From: Tsukamurella sp. TY48
GTDB lineage: Bacteria > Actinomycetota > Actinomycetes > Mycobacteriales > Mycobacteriaceae
Length of the DNA stretch: 64,000 nucleotides
Assembly: GCF_019656655.1 (NCBI RefSeq)
Contig: NZ_BPMV01000001.1
Location: 1,736,001 to 1,800,000 of the forward strand
Direction: 5' to 3'
Part shown: positions 41,868-51,015 of the stretch, piece after piece
How positions within the stretch are numbered: position 1 is the first letter of the stretch
Layout: each line of letters starts with the position of its first letter
The notes under the pieces: model-generated
Database searches by the model: none
What the model was told of the DNA's origin: nothing
What the model saw: only the letters and a program-made list of their open reading frames with translations
Program-made: the position numbers and the translations under genes

Positions 41868-43415
41868 GTGCCCGATTATTCGATCGCAACAGAGGGTAAC
41901 GGTACCCAGCCCCCCACTGCACAGGGACGTGCCTCCTCCGGGCGCATCGCCCGCGCCTTCGGGCTGCAGATGGTGGCGCGCGTCGTGGGCCTCATGGCGT
42001 CGATCTTCACCATGGCGCTCACCAGCCGTCACCTCGGGCTGACCTCGTACGGCCACCTGCAGACCGCGATCGCCTTCGTGGGCCTGTGGACCAGCTTCAC
42101 CGAGCTGGGCATCGGTTCCGTGATCGTGCGCCGGGTCACCTCCGGCGTCGACGATCTCGCACACCTGGTCCGGGTGAGCATCGGCCTGTCCCTCGCGTAC
42201 TGCGTGCCACTCGGGGCGCTGACCCTGTTCATGGGCTGGGGCATCTACGCCGATCAGGGCACGGAGGTGATCGCGATGATCGCGATCGTCTCCACCAGCC
42301 TGGTGCTCACCACGCTGAGCAGTTGTTTCCAGCCGATCTTCATGACCAACGTGCGATTCGGCGCGGTCGCGGCCTCCGATGTGCTCGGCCGCGTCTTCTC
42401 GCTGGCGGGCACGGTGTGGCTGATCTCGATCGACGCACCGCTCGTGTGGTTCGCCGCGGTCCAGGTGATCCCCCCGCTGATCGCGCTGGTCATCCAGGCG
42501 GTGGCGGCCCGCCGGCTGGTGGACGTGACGCCCATCTTCTCCGCGAGCGAGAGCTGGCACCTGGTCCGGGAGAGCCTGCCCCAGACGGGCGTGCTCATCA
42601 TCGCGGCGCTCTACTGGCGGTCGGACGCCTTCCTGCTCAGCATCCTGAGCACGCCGCAGCAGCTGGGCGGGTACAGCCTCGCGTACGGCATCGCCTTCAA
42701 CGCCACGGTGATCTCCACGGTGTACCTCGCCTCGGCCCTGTCGACGATGACCAACCTGTGGGCCACCGACCGCGACGAGTTCGCCCGGTTCACGGTGCGC
42801 AGCATGCAGGCAATGCTGTTCCTGGGCGCCCCGATGGTGGTGATCGGCGTGATCCTCTCCTCGGGCCTGATCCACCTGATCAGTGACGACGAGTTCGTCC
42901 AGATCGGCGGTATCGCACTGGGACTGCTGTTCATCGCGGTGGCCATCCGGTTCGTGAACGCGGTGCTCAGCCAGGCACTGTTCGCCGCCCACGATCAGGT
43001 CTTCCTGCTCCGGCTGAACGTGGTGAACCTGATCGGCAACATCGTGCTCAACCTGATCCTGATCCCGCCCTTCGGCGCCGCGGGTGCCAGTGTCGCGCTC
43101 ATCGCCAGCGAGACCGTGGGCCTGCTGGTGGCCACCTGGCGGCTCACCCGGCGCAGCCCGTACCGCACGCCGTGGCGGTTCTGCCTGCATCTGACGGTTC
43201 CGCTCGCCGCGACGGCGGCCGTCTGCGTCCTACTGCGGGATCAGCCGGTGCTTCTCACAGCACTCCTGGCCGGGGTGGTCTACCTGGTCGTCAACGCGGT
43301 GCTCGGCCCCGTCCGGCCCGCGGCGGTGCGCCAGATGGTGGCCCGCGCCGAGGGCGAGGAGTCCGACGAGCCCGGTGCCCCCGAATCCACCGCCTCCGAA
43401 GGGAGCACACCGTGA
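41868..43415 (+). CDS. polysaccharide flippase (Wzx-like, MOP superfamily)
   Basis: A 515-residue protein with 14 expected helices. It begins with FGLQMVARVVGLMASI and contains LTSRHLGLTSYGHLQTAIAF, typical of Wzx-type flippases that move undecaprenyl-linked units across the membrane. The frame upstream of 41868 only shadows the divergent glycosyltransferase, so GTG at 41868 is preferred. The gene overlaps the GT2-GT4 gene by 4 bp (GTGA), so export and assembly are coupled in expression. Confidence 0.9.
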   Translation: MPDYSIATEGNGTQPPTAQGRASSGRIARAFGLQMVARVVGLMASIFTMALTSRHLGLTSYGHLQTAIAFVGLWTSFTELGIGSVIVRRVTSGVDDLAHLVRVSIGLSLAYCVPLGALTLFMGWGIYADQGTEVIAMIAIVSTSLVLTTLSSCFQPIFMTNVRFGAVAASDVLGRVFSLAGTVWLISIDAPLVWFAAVQVIPPLIALVIQAVAARRLVDVTPIFSASESWHLVRESLPQTGVLIIAALYWRSDAFLLSILSTPQQLGGYSLAYGIAFNATVISTVYLASALSTMTNLWATDRDEFARFTVRSMQAMLFLGAPMVVIGVILSSGLIHLISDDEFVQIGGIALGLLFIAVAIRFVNAVLSQALFAAHDQVFLLRLNVVNLIGNIVLNLILIPPFGAAGASVALIASETVGLLVATWRLTRRSPYRTPWRFCLHLTVPLAATAAVCVLLRDQPVLLTALLAGVVYLVVNAVLGPVRPAAVRQMVARAEGEESDEPGAPESTASEGSTP

Positions 43416-45388
43416 GCCGCGAGCTCGACCGTGCGTATCTGGCGGGCGGACTGCGCTCGGCGCCGCCGCCCGCCGTGCCCACGCGGCGCGATCTCGCCGT
43501 CGCGATCGTCGCCTACCGCAACCCCGGCGATCTCCGGCAGTGCCTCACGTCGGTGGCGGAGCACCTCCCGGGAACACCGGTCCTCTTGTGGGACAACTCC
43601 TTCCCCGCCGATCCCGAGGTCCCCGCCGTGGTGGGCGAATTCGCCGATGCCCGGTACCTCGGGGACGGCCGCAATCACGGTTTCGCCGCGGGCGTCAACC
43701 GGATCGCGGCCGAGGTGCCCGATCACGATCTGCTGCTGCTCAATCCCGATGCGGTGATCCGGGACGGGCTGACGGCAACGCGCGCCGCGCTGGGCCGCAC
43801 CGGCGTCGCGGCCGCAGCTCCCCCGGTGCGGGATCCCGAGGACGGGGCGGGGATCCGGCGCCCCTGGGACGTCGCGCACCGCCGCCGCGGAGTGCTGCGG
43901 GCCTTGGTCTCGCGGGCCGGATACGCCGAGCGCCTGCGCGGCACACCGCTGTCCGATCTCTACGCCGATCCGCCGGAGGAGGTGTCCGGTTACCTCACCG
44001 GCGCCTGCCTCGCGGTCTCCCGGGACGCGTGGAACGCGCTGGGGCCCTTCGACGAGGAGTTCTTCCTCTACGGTGAGGAATCCGACTGGCAGGCGCGGGC
44101 GCGGGCCGCGGGATGGCGGCTGCTGCTCACCGGGGACGCCGGGATCGACCACAGCGGGCACGGCACGGTCCGTAACGACGGTGCCGCGAGCCGTCGTTCC
44201 ACGGACCTGTTGCGCGCCAACACGGCCCTGAACCTCGAGCACGAGCTCGGCGCCCGCGCGGCCGGTGGCTACCTGGCCGGGGCCTCGCTCCTGGACCGGG
44301 TGCAGCGGTCCAAGCGTGCGGCCACGCGAGCCCCGGCCGCGGCGAAGCCGGCGATCGTGATCACCACCAACCGGCTCGTCTTCGGCGGCGCCGAACGCCA
44401 GCACGTGGTGTTGGCCACCGAGCTCGCGCGCCGCGGCTACCCGGTGACGATCGTCTGCATGCAACGGTTCGGCCCGCTGGTGAGCGAGATCCCGCACGGT
44501 GTGCGGGTGGTGCGCCAGCCGTGGTGGGCTCCGGCTCTCGACCTCCCGCCGGGACCGCAGATCCTGATCAGCGGCGATACCAACACCGAGACCGGTTTCG
44601 CCACCCTGTGGCGGGCCGCCGGTCGGGACCGGAAGTGGTTGGTGGCGGCGCATATTCCGCCGGAGCTCGACCGGCCGACGTATTCGGCGGGGTTGGCCGC
44701 GGCCATGCGCCGGGCCGACGGATTCATCGCCCTCTCGCCTCGCCACTGGGAGGAGGCCACCGCGCATCAGGACCTCGGCTCCACGGTGTTCACCGCCCCC
44801 AACGGCGTGGCCTCCGCCGCTTCCCTCGACGGCGTTCCCGCCCGTCCGCCGGTCACCGGACCGCCGCATCTGGTGATGCTCTCGCGCATCGTCGAACACA
44901 AGAACCCGCACCTGCTGGTCGAGGCCCTGGCCGGCCTGCGCGATCTCCCGTGGGAGCTGTCGATCTTCGGCGACGGTCCCGATCGCGCGCGCCTCGAGGC
45001 GCTCACGCCCGGCGATCTGCGCGACCGGATCCATTGGCGCGGATGGTCGCCGGGACCCGAGCACGCCCTCGCGGACGCCGACCTCGTGTGTGTCCCGAGC
45101 CGCTCGGAGGCCTTCCCGCTGGTGATCCTGGAGGCGATGGCGCGCAGGGTGCCGGTGGCGGCATCGGCGGTGTGCGCGGTGCCCGACATGCTCGACGGTG
45201 GCCGCGCGGGCGCCGTGGTGGAGGACATCACGGTGGCCGGCTGGCGCGCCGCGCTGAGTGAACTGCTGGCCGATACCGCGCGGTGGAAGCAGCTCGGGGA
45301 GCGCGGATTCGACCGGATGCGCGAGCGGTACACGATCGAGGCCATGGCCGATGCCTACGAGGCGGCCTTCGCGGGTGTGCTGCGGTGA
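43412..45388 (+). CDS. bifunctional GT2-GT4 glycosyltransferase
   Basis: A 658-residue fusion. Residues 25-310 are a GT2 domain with AIVAYRNPGDL, a NPDAV acidic site, and EEFFLYGEESDWQARAR, resembling rhamnosyltransferases. Residues 330-658 are a GT4 domain with FGGAERQHVV, HIPPELDRPTYSAG and the E-x7-E motif EAFPLVILE. The fusion would add two sugars in succession. It overlaps the flippase and the next glycosyltransferase gene by 4 bp each. Confidence 0.9.
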   Translation: MSRELDRAYLAGGLRSAPPPAVPTRRDLAVAIVAYRNPGDLRQCLTSVAEHLPGTPVLLWDNSFPADPEVPAVVGEFADARYLGDGRNHGFAAGVNRIAAEVPDHDLLLLNPDAVIRDGLTATRAALGRTGVAAAAPPVRDPEDGAGIRRPWDVAHRRRGVLRALVSRAGYAERLRGTPLSDLYADPPEEVSGYLTGACLAVSRDAWNALGPFDEEFFLYGEESDWQARARAAGWRLLLTGDAGIDHSGHGTVRNDGAASRRSTDLLRANTALNLEHELGARAAGGYLAGASLLDRVQRSKRAATRAPAAAKPAIVITTNRLVFGGAERQHVVLATELARRGYPVTIVCMQRFGPLVSEIPHGVRVVRQPWWAPALDLPPGPQILISGDTNTETGFATLWRAAGRDRKWLVAAHIPPELDRPTYSAGLAAAMRRADGFIALSPRHWEEATAHQDLGSTVFTAPNGVASAASLDGVPARPPVTGPPHLVMLSRIVEHKNPHLLVEALAGLRDLPWELSIFGDGPDRARLEALTPGDLRDRIHWRGWSPGPEHALADADLVCVPSRSEAFPLVILEAMARRVPVAASAVCAVPDMLDGGRAGAVVEDITVAGWRAALSELLADTARWKQLGERGFDRMRERYTIEAMADAYEAAFAGVLR

Positions 45389-46407
45389 GCGGCCGCCTGC
45401 TGTGGCTGTCGCCGTGGATGCGCCCGCTGGCGCGCGTGTACTGCGAGGCGCTCGCCGACCGCGGCTGGGAGGTGGTGCTCGTGACCTCCGATCAGCACCC
45501 CGAATCCGATGCCGCCCGGCCGTACGAGTGGGTCCTCGATCCGCGGCCCAAGACGCCGGCCACGTGGGCGCCGTTCGCGCGCACGCTGGGCGAGGCCAGG
45601 CGATTCGCGCCCGATGTGGTGGTCACCGAACTGGTGCGGGATCCACGGTGGATCGCGCTCGCGGGCCGCGCCCCCCGGGTGCGGCTGGTGCACGACGACC
45701 GCCCGCACGATTCCGGTGAGGCCCTCCCCCGCTGGGAACGCGCCCTGTTCGACCGCTGGGGCGGTTCGGCCGCGGCGACCGTCGCCTTCAGTGATTACGT
45801 CCGCGGCGCCGTGGGAGCGGACGGATTCGCGCCGCTCACCAGCGATCTGGCCGAATCGCTCGTTCCCCCGGTGGTCGCCGCCGAGGGCCGCAGGGACTTC
45901 GTGGCGGTCGGCCGGCTCAACGGCTACAAGAACCTCGACGTCACGCTCCGGGCGTGGGAGCGTCATGCCACCGGCCCCGGGTGGCGCGGAGACGAATTGG
46001 TGCTCATCGGCGATGGTGACGCGCCGCTGCGCGATGCGCCGCACGTGCGCCGGGTGGCCGGCGCCTACTCCTACGCCGATGTGATCGCGCCGCTCGCCGC
46101 CGCCAAAGGGTCGGTGGCGCATTACCGCCGGGCCACGCAGAGCGGGGTGCAGGTACTGGCCATGCAGCTCGGCGTCACCCCGATCGTCTCCGACCGCGGT
46201 GCGCTGCCGGAGTTCCAGCCGCCGGGCGAGCCGCCGATCGCGGTGGACGATGTGGCCGGGCTCGCAGCGGCTTTCGACGCGCTGGCCGATCCCGCCGAGG
46301 CGGCCCGCCGCGGGACCGCGGCGCGGGCCCACTACCTCGCCGAGTACGCGGCCCCGGTTTCGGCGGCTCGCCTCGACGAGGTGCTCAGCCGCGCCGCGCG
46401 GGCCTGA
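45385..46407 (+). CDS. GT-B glycosyltransferase
   Basis: A 340-residue protein resembling family 1/4 glycosyltransferases, with VAVGRLNGYKNLDVTL and QLGVTPIVSDRGALPEF in the donor domain. The typical E-x7-E motif is not clear. GTG at 45385 overlaps the preceding stop by 4 bp. It is third in the flippase operon, and its 3' end overlaps, in convergent orientation, the next glycosyltransferase by 23 bp. Confidence 0.83.
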   Translation: MSGRLLWLSPWMRPLARVYCEALADRGWEVVLVTSDQHPESDAARPYEWVLDPRPKTPATWAPFARTLGEARRFAPDVVVTELVRDPRWIALAGRAPRVRLVHDDRPHDSGEALPRWERALFDRWGGSAAATVAFSDYVRGAVGADGFAPLTSDLAESLVPPVVAAEGRRDFVAVGRLNGYKNLDVTLRAWERHATGPGWRGDELVLIGDGDAPLRDAPHVRRVAGAYSYADVIAPLAAAKGSVAHYRRATQSGVQVLAMQLGVTPIVSDRGALPEFQPPGEPPIAVDDVAGLAAAFDALADPAEAARRGTAARAHYLAEYAAPVSAARLDEVLSRAARA

Positions 46408-47479
46408 CCGGGAGCAGCGCGTTCCACCGCTGGCCGAGCGTCTCGTACCAGGATTCGATGTCGAAGTCGTCGGCGCGCTCGCGCGCGGCCGCGGCGAGTT
46501 CCGCCGTGGACTCGCGGTCGCGGACCATGGCGGTGAGCGCCGCGGCGAGGGCCGCGGTATCGCCCGGCTGCACCAGCACGCCGTCGGCCCCGTCGGCGAT
46601 CGCGTCCGGGATGCCGCCCACCCCGGTGGCGAGCGGTGCGAGCCCGGCGGCCATCGCCTCGAGCAGCGCCATCGGCAGGCCCTCGTGGTAGCTCGGCAAC
46701 GCGAAGACGTGGCTCGCGGCCAGCAGCCGGTCCCGCTCCGCGGCGTCCACCCAGCCGCGCACCGTCACCGTCGCGCCGACGCCCGCGTCCGCGACGGCGG
46801 CCCGTACCTGCTCGACCTCGCCGTCGCCCGCGAGCGTGAGGTGCAGCTGCGCGGCCACCTCGGGCGGGAGCTGGGCCACGGCGCGCACCAGGTCGTAGCT
46901 GCCCTTGCGTTCACCGAGCCGGCCCAGGGAGACCACCTGCAGCACCTCGGCCCCGCGCGGGTCCGGAGCGGCGACGGAGCCGGAGGGCACCGGGTTGTGC
47001 AGGACGCGCACGCGGTCGGCGGGGAGCCGGAGCGCCGCGCGGTACTCCTCGGCGAGGCCGGTGCTGAGCACGAGCCATTCATCGGCGGGCAGGGCCGCCC
47101 GCACCACGGCCTGCGCCGGGGCGGGCAGGCGCCGCATCCAACCGCCGAAATCGAAGCTGTGGCCGTGCACCACGGCGGGGACTCCGCGCAGGCGAGCAGC
47201 CCACAGCGGTACCGCCTTGCGCACCACGCTGCCACCGTGCGAGAGGTGCACGTGCAGCACGTCGACCCGGCCGAGGAGCACGAGCGCCGCCGCACGCAGC
47301 ATCCCGGTCACGCCCACCCGGAGCCGTTCGGCGGGGGTGCCGTCCACGTAGGTGGGCACCACGGTGATCCGGGCGCCGGGGTGCGCGGCCATGTGCCCCA
47401 TCACCGTGGCCATGCCGCCGCGACTATCCGGACCCGGCGGTGCGGGCCCGACCAGCAGGACGCGGAGCGGCTCGTTCAT
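46385..47479 (-). CDS. GT4 glycosyltransferase
   Basis: A 364-residue GT4 enzyme with GPAPPGPDSRGGMATVM near the N-terminus, HVHLSHGGSVVRKAV, SLGRLGERKGSYDLV and the E-x7-E motif in EGLPMALLEAMAAG. These are standard features of retaining glycosyltransferases that use nucleotide sugars. The ATG at 47479 is preceded by TATGCT ending 6 nt upstream, so it is probably leaderless. It shares a 38-bp divergent promoter region with the following gene. Confidence 0.9.
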   Translation of the reverse strand: MNEPLRVLLVGPAPPGPDSRGGMATVMGHMAAHPGARITVVPTYVDGTPAERLRVGVTGMLRAAALVLLGRVDVLHVHLSHGGSVVRKAVPLWAARLRGVPAVVHGHSFDFGGWMRRLPAPAQAVVRAALPADEWLVLSTGLAEEYRAALRLPADRVRVLHNPVPSGSVAAPDPRGAEVLQVVSLGRLGERKGSYDLVRAVAQLPPEVAAQLHLTLAGDGEVEQVRAAVADAGVGATVTVRGWVDAAERDRLLAASHVFALPSYHEGLPMALLEAMAAGLAPLATGVGGIPDAIADGADGVLVQPGDTAALAAALTAMVRDRESTAELAAAARERADDFDIESWYETLGQRWNALLPVRPARRG

Positions 47480-47485
47480 CGTCTT

Positions 47486-47509
47486 AGCATATGCAAAACC
47501 CGCTACACT
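47486..47509. promoter_or_regulatory. compact divergent promoter pair
   Basis: TATGCT (minus, 47491-47486) ends 6 nt before the ATG at 47479. TACACT (plus, 47504-47509) ends 8 nt before the GTG at 47518. Both promoters fit into the 38 bp between the two start codons. Confidence 0.5.
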
Positions 47510-47517
47510 CCCGTTCC

Positions 47518-48078
47518 GTGGGATCTGACGAGCTGGCCGACCGTGCAGCGATGACCGTAGCGAGGGCCCGAATCGGGGTGCGTCAGGCGCGCCGCGCCCT
47601 GGCGCAGTACCGCGCGGGCGCCGCACCCCGGGAACTCCCCCCGATCGAAGGGGTGCGGTTCACGCCGTGCACGCCGGATCAGACCAAGCGCGCGGCCCTG
47701 GCCTCGGGAATCCGGGCATCGGCCGCGGCGGCCGCCGTGCGCAGCGGCGCCCTGACCGCCTACCAGGTGTCGATCGGCTCGGATTCCTCGACGTATCTGT
47801 GCCGGTACGACGGGGGCACCGCGACCACCGAGGTGTATCCGGCATCGGGGCCGCGGGGTCCGGTGGATCACCGGGCGGTGGCGGCGCTCGCCCGAGCGCT
47901 CGTGGCCGCCGGTCCGGACCTGCGCCGAGTCGCCATATCGCTGCCGCCCGCGGCACCGTCGGGGCCCGCGCTGGTCGGCCTCGGGTTCCTGGACGAGGGC
48001 TGGTCGGCCCCGCCCGCCGGTGGCTTGATCGGCGCCGACGGCGGCGATTGGCACATGTACACCCTGCTCGCGCACTGA
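47518..48078 (+). CDS. hypothetical protein, 186 aa
   Basis: I do not recognise this protein. It is soluble, alanine-rich at the N-terminus with probable helices (ARARIGVRQARRALAQYRA), and has an alternating strand-helix pattern afterwards that might be a small alpha/beta fold such as a GNAT remnant. The GTG at 47518 gives 186 residues, with TACACT just upstream. It lies amid the polysaccharide genes, before the RmlC gene on the other strand. Confidence 0.7.
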   Translation: MGSDELADRAAMTVARARIGVRQARRALAQYRAGAAPRELPPIEGVRFTPCTPDQTKRAALASGIRASAAAAAVRSGALTAYQVSIGSDSSTYLCRYDGGTATTEVYPASGPRGPVDHRAVAALARALVAAGPDLRRVAISLPPAAPSGPALVGLGFLDEGWSAPPAGGLIGADGGDWHMYTLLAH

Positions 48079-48102
48079 TCGCCCGCCGCGCCGCCGCACG
48101 GC

Positions 48103-48678
48103 TCAGGCGCCGCCGAAGGCCTCGCGCAAGGACGGTGCCGCGCCGTCCTTCGCGGATCGCACGTAGTGCAGCGCCGCGCCGTCGCGCCCCGTGGTGGGCC
48201 AGTCGATCGCCAGATCGGGATCGAAGGCGTCGATCTCCCGGTCGAGATCGGGGGCGTACTCGGACGAGCACAGGTACATCACCGTGGACTGGTCCTCCAG
48301 CGACAGGATCGCGTGCCCCAGGCCCGCGGGGAGGTACACCGCACGGCGGTCCACATCGTCGAGCAGGACGCTGTCCCAGGTGCCGAAGGTGGCCGAATCG
48401 CGTCGCAGGTCCACGATCACATCCAGGAAGGCGCCCCGCACGCAGGTCACGTACTTCGCCTGGCCGGGCGGATTCAGTGTGTAGTGCACGCCCCGCAGCA
48501 CCCCGGCGGCGGACACCGAGCAGTTCGCCTGCTGCAGCTCCGGCATCGGCGAGCCGGTGGCCGCCTCGAACTCGGAAGCCTTGAACCACTCCAGGAACCG
48601 GCCGCGATCGTCGCCGAACTGCTGCGGCGTGAACTCGAACGCCCCGGGCACCGTCAAACCGCGCGCCTGCACTCCCAT
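48103..48678 (-). CDS. rmlC: dTDP-4-dehydrorhamnose 3,5-epimerase
   Basis: A 191-residue cupin that catalyses the third step of dTDP-L-rhamnose synthesis. It closely resembles mycobacterial RmlC: QANCSVSAAGVLRGVHY with the catalytic His, QAKYVTCVRG, TFGTWDSVLLDD, and STVMYLCSSEY with the catalytic-region Tyr. The usual GLAHGF loop reads GLGHAI. AAAGGGG lies 8 nt before the ATG. Unlike the classic arrangement, RmlB and RmlD are not nearby. L-rhamnose links arabinogalactan to peptidoglycan in this order and may also serve the local polysaccharide. Confidence 0.88.
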   Translation of the reverse strand: MGVQARGLTVPGAFEFTPQQFGDDRGRFLEWFKASEFEAATGSPMPELQQANCSVSAAGVLRGVHYTLNPPGQAKYVTCVRGAFLDVIVDLRRDSATFGTWDSVLLDDVDRRAVYLPAGLGHAILSLEDQSTVMYLCSSEYAPDLDREIDAFDPDLAIDWPTTGRDGAALHYVRSAKDGAAPSLREAFGGA

Positions 48679-48828
48679 GACTCACGCCCCTTTCGCTTGC
48701 GATCCTACCGACGGAACTTGACCGGCACGGGACGCCGTGTTTCAGTGGGCGAAGCGGTCCGCCCTGCGGCGGGCCGGCAGGCGTGACGAATCCGCGCGAC
48801 GTACCAGCCCGAACGGATCGGATCACCC

Positions 48829-50283
48829 ATGCACGCACGGAAACTCGGCGCGGCCTTCGCCGCCGTCCTCGCCGCCACCACTGTCGCCTCCTGCGGTTCC
48901 GGCGAGGAGAAGGACAGCCCGATCTCGTGGAGCCCGGTGACCGGCGACCGGTTCACCGCCAACCCGGGCGCCTGGCAGACCGACGGTGTGCCGGTCCCCG
49001 AGGCCGGGGTGTCCATGGTGGGCGATCCGGTCCCCGCACAGGCGGTGGCGAACGCGGGCCTGCAACAGGGCACCGTGACCGCCACGTCCGGGGACACCAC
49101 GGTCTACTACCCCAAGGCTCCCGAGATTCCCGGCCTACCCGTGGCACCCGATCAGGTGACTCCGCCGCCGCCGCAGTTGCAGCGGCCCACCGGCACCGCC
49201 CCCTGGCGGTACACGCCCCACCAGATCGCCGCGTTCCGGCAGATCTGCGAGACGGGGCGCTGGAACGACTGGGCGGCGAGCACCGAGGTGCAGACGCAGA
49301 CCTGCTGGACGGTGTACGGACGCCAATTGGGCGTGCGGCCCTGGCATCCGGGCCAGCCCAAGCCCTGGGAGCGGCCGTCGTGGCCCACGCCGTGGTTCGA
49401 GCGCGACTTCCGGCCCGACGTTCCGGTGATGTGGGTGTACCCGCCCACCTGGAGCAAACCCAAGCCGCAGCCACTGATCTCGGTCTCGATCGGGCTGAAC
49501 CTGCCGCGCAATCCGTACGCCCGCCCGAACCCGCAGCGGCGCACGGAGGCGTACTACCCGGTCTGGGCGGTGACCCCGGGCCAGCCCGTGGTGGCCCGGG
49601 ACCAGTCGCGGGTGGTGGCCCCCTGGATCCCCGGCTACGCCACCGCCACGTCGACCACCACCTACATCGCGCCGCCCGCCTACCCGGGCGTCACACTGGC
49701 CGGGATCCCGTCCGACGGCCGGGTACAGCTGCTGACCGCCACCCCGGGTCAACGCCTCCCGGAGAACCCCAACACCGATGCCGCCGTGCTGATCCCGACG
49801 GCCGCCGCGATCAAGGGCGCCACCCTGTACAGCGGCTCGCGCGCCGATCTCGCGCAGGTGTACGGGGCCGATGCCGACGTGCGCACCGCCACGGCGACGA
49901 CCACATCCGCGACCAGCCGTGCCGCGTCCACGTCGACATCCACCACACCGGAGTCGACCACATCGGCGTCCACCACGTCGGAATCCACCTCGCGGTCCAC
50001 CGCCCCGAGCGCCGACACCACCACCACGACCGCCCCAGCCACCGGCGGCTCCGGGACACGAACGCCTGCGCCCGGCACCGGCACAGCGTCGAGCACCGCA
50101 CCGGAATCGACGACCACCGAGCCCACCCGCGCGGCACCGTCGGCCACGTCCCGGACCCCGCGGCCCTCGGCCACCACGACCGCCCCGACGACCACGACGG
50201 CGGCTGCGACCACCACGACCACGCCACCGGCGACCACCACGACCACCCGGCCCGCGCCGACCACCACCACGACAGCCCCCTGA
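48829..50283 (+). CDS. lipoprotein with Thr-rich tail
   Basis: A 484-residue predicted lipoprotein: the signal peptide ends in the lipobox VASC at residues 19-22. The mature part contains many Trp, Pro and Tyr residues (MWVYPPTWSKPKPQ). From about residue 350 to the end it is nearly all Thr, Ser, Ala and Pro, which would be an extended wall-spanning or glycosylated stalk. I know no family for it. It lies between RmlC and a DUF1361 gene, and may be an adhesin-like or envelope protein. Confidence 0.8.
   Translation: MHARKLGAAFAAVLAATTVASCGSGEEKDSPISWSPVTGDRFTANPGAWQTDGVPVPEAGVSMVGDPVPAQAVANAGLQQGTVTATSGDTTVYYPKAPEIPGLPVAPDQVTPPPPQLQRPTGTAPWRYTPHQIAAFRQICETGRWNDWAASTEVQTQTCWTVYGRQLGVRPWHPGQPKPWERPSWPTPWFERDFRPDVPVMWVYPPTWSKPKPQPLISVSIGLNLPRNPYARPNPQRRTEAYYPVWAVTPGQPVVARDQSRVVAPWIPGYATATSTTTYIAPPAYPGVTLAGIPSDGRVQLLTATPGQRLPENPNTDAAVLIPTAAAIKGATLYSGSRADLAQVYGADADVRTATATTTSATSRAASTSTSTTPESTTSASTTSESTSRSTAPSADTTTTTAPATGGSGTRTPAPGTGTASSTAPESTTTEPTRAAPSATSRTPRPSATTTAPTTTTAAATTTTTPPATTTTTRPAPTTTTTAP
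49880..50280 (+). repeat. Thr/Ala/Ser low-complexity coding tract
   Basis: Degenerate ACC/ACG/GCC codon repeats run for about 400 bp through the tail of the lipoprotein gene. Runs of ACC ACG ACC triplets are frequent, so the tract is likely to vary in length between strains. Confidence 0.7.
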
Positions 50284-50328
50284 CCGCGGCCGCGGCGCAC
50301 ACCGCCGCGCACCGGGCACACTGGTCCG

Positions 50329-51015
50329 ATGACCAAGGCCCGAGGCGTCCTCCTGGTGGCGTCCCTGCTCGCGACCACCGCGCTCACCGTCGCCCTCGGC
50401 GTGAGCGACCCGCAGGCACCGCTGTTCTATCCGACCCGGTTCCTGGTGTGGAACCTCTTCCTCGCCTGGATCCCCATGCTGTGCGCGATCGGGTTCGCGA
50501 CGGTGCGCGGCCGCGCGTGGCTCGTGCCCCTCGGCCTCGGCTGGCTCGCCTTCCTGCCGAACTCGCCGTACCTGGTGACCGACCTCGTGCACCTCGGCGA
50601 GGGCGCGAACCTGTGGCGGCACGTGCTGCAGTACGGCTTCGCGGCGTGGACGGGCATCCTGCTGGGCGTGATCTCGCTGCTCCTGGTGCACCGGCGGCTC
50701 ACGCGTGAGTTCGGCGCCCGGTGGGGCTGGCTCGCCGTGGCGCTGTCGGTGGCGCTGTGCGCCATCGGCGTGGTGATCGGCCGGTTCCAGCGGTGGAACT
50801 CGTGGGACCTGGTGACCCGCCCGGACGACGTGGTGGCAGCCACCTTCGGATGGATCGGCTCACCCTTCGCGCACGTGGAATCGACGGGTGTGGCCTTCGC
50901 CGTCGCGGCCTTCTACGGTCTGGCCTACCTGACCATCTGGTCGCTGACGCCCACGGTATCTAGTTCCGCTCCGCGGCAAGGAGATTCAGTAGATACGCGC
51001 CGTATCCGGATTTGA
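50329..51015 (+). CDS. DUF1361 membrane protein
   Basis: A 228-residue protein with six or seven helices. It matches the DUF1361 pattern: [32 protein letters not shown] and [11 protein letters not shown]. The function of the family is unknown. It starts 45 nt after the lipoprotein gene and may be cotranscribed. Its last 56 bp overlap the 3' end of the convergent rmlA gene. Confidence 0.85.
   Translation: MTKARGVLLVASLLATTALTVALGVSDPQAPLFYPTRFLVWNLFLAWIPMLCAIGFATVRGRAWLVPLGLGWLAFLPNSPYLVTDLVHLGEGANLWRHVLQYGFAAWTGILLGVISLLLVHRRLTREFGARWGWLAVALSVALCAIGVVIGRFQRWNSWDLVTRPDDVVAATFGWIGSPFAHVESTGVAFAVAAFYGLAYLTIWSLTPTVSSSAPRQGDSVDTRRIRI

Noticed and set aside
49880-50280. CRISPR-like or satellite repeat
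   Set aside because: The repeats are irregular Thr/Ala codons in frame within a lipoprotein gene; there are no spacers of constant size.
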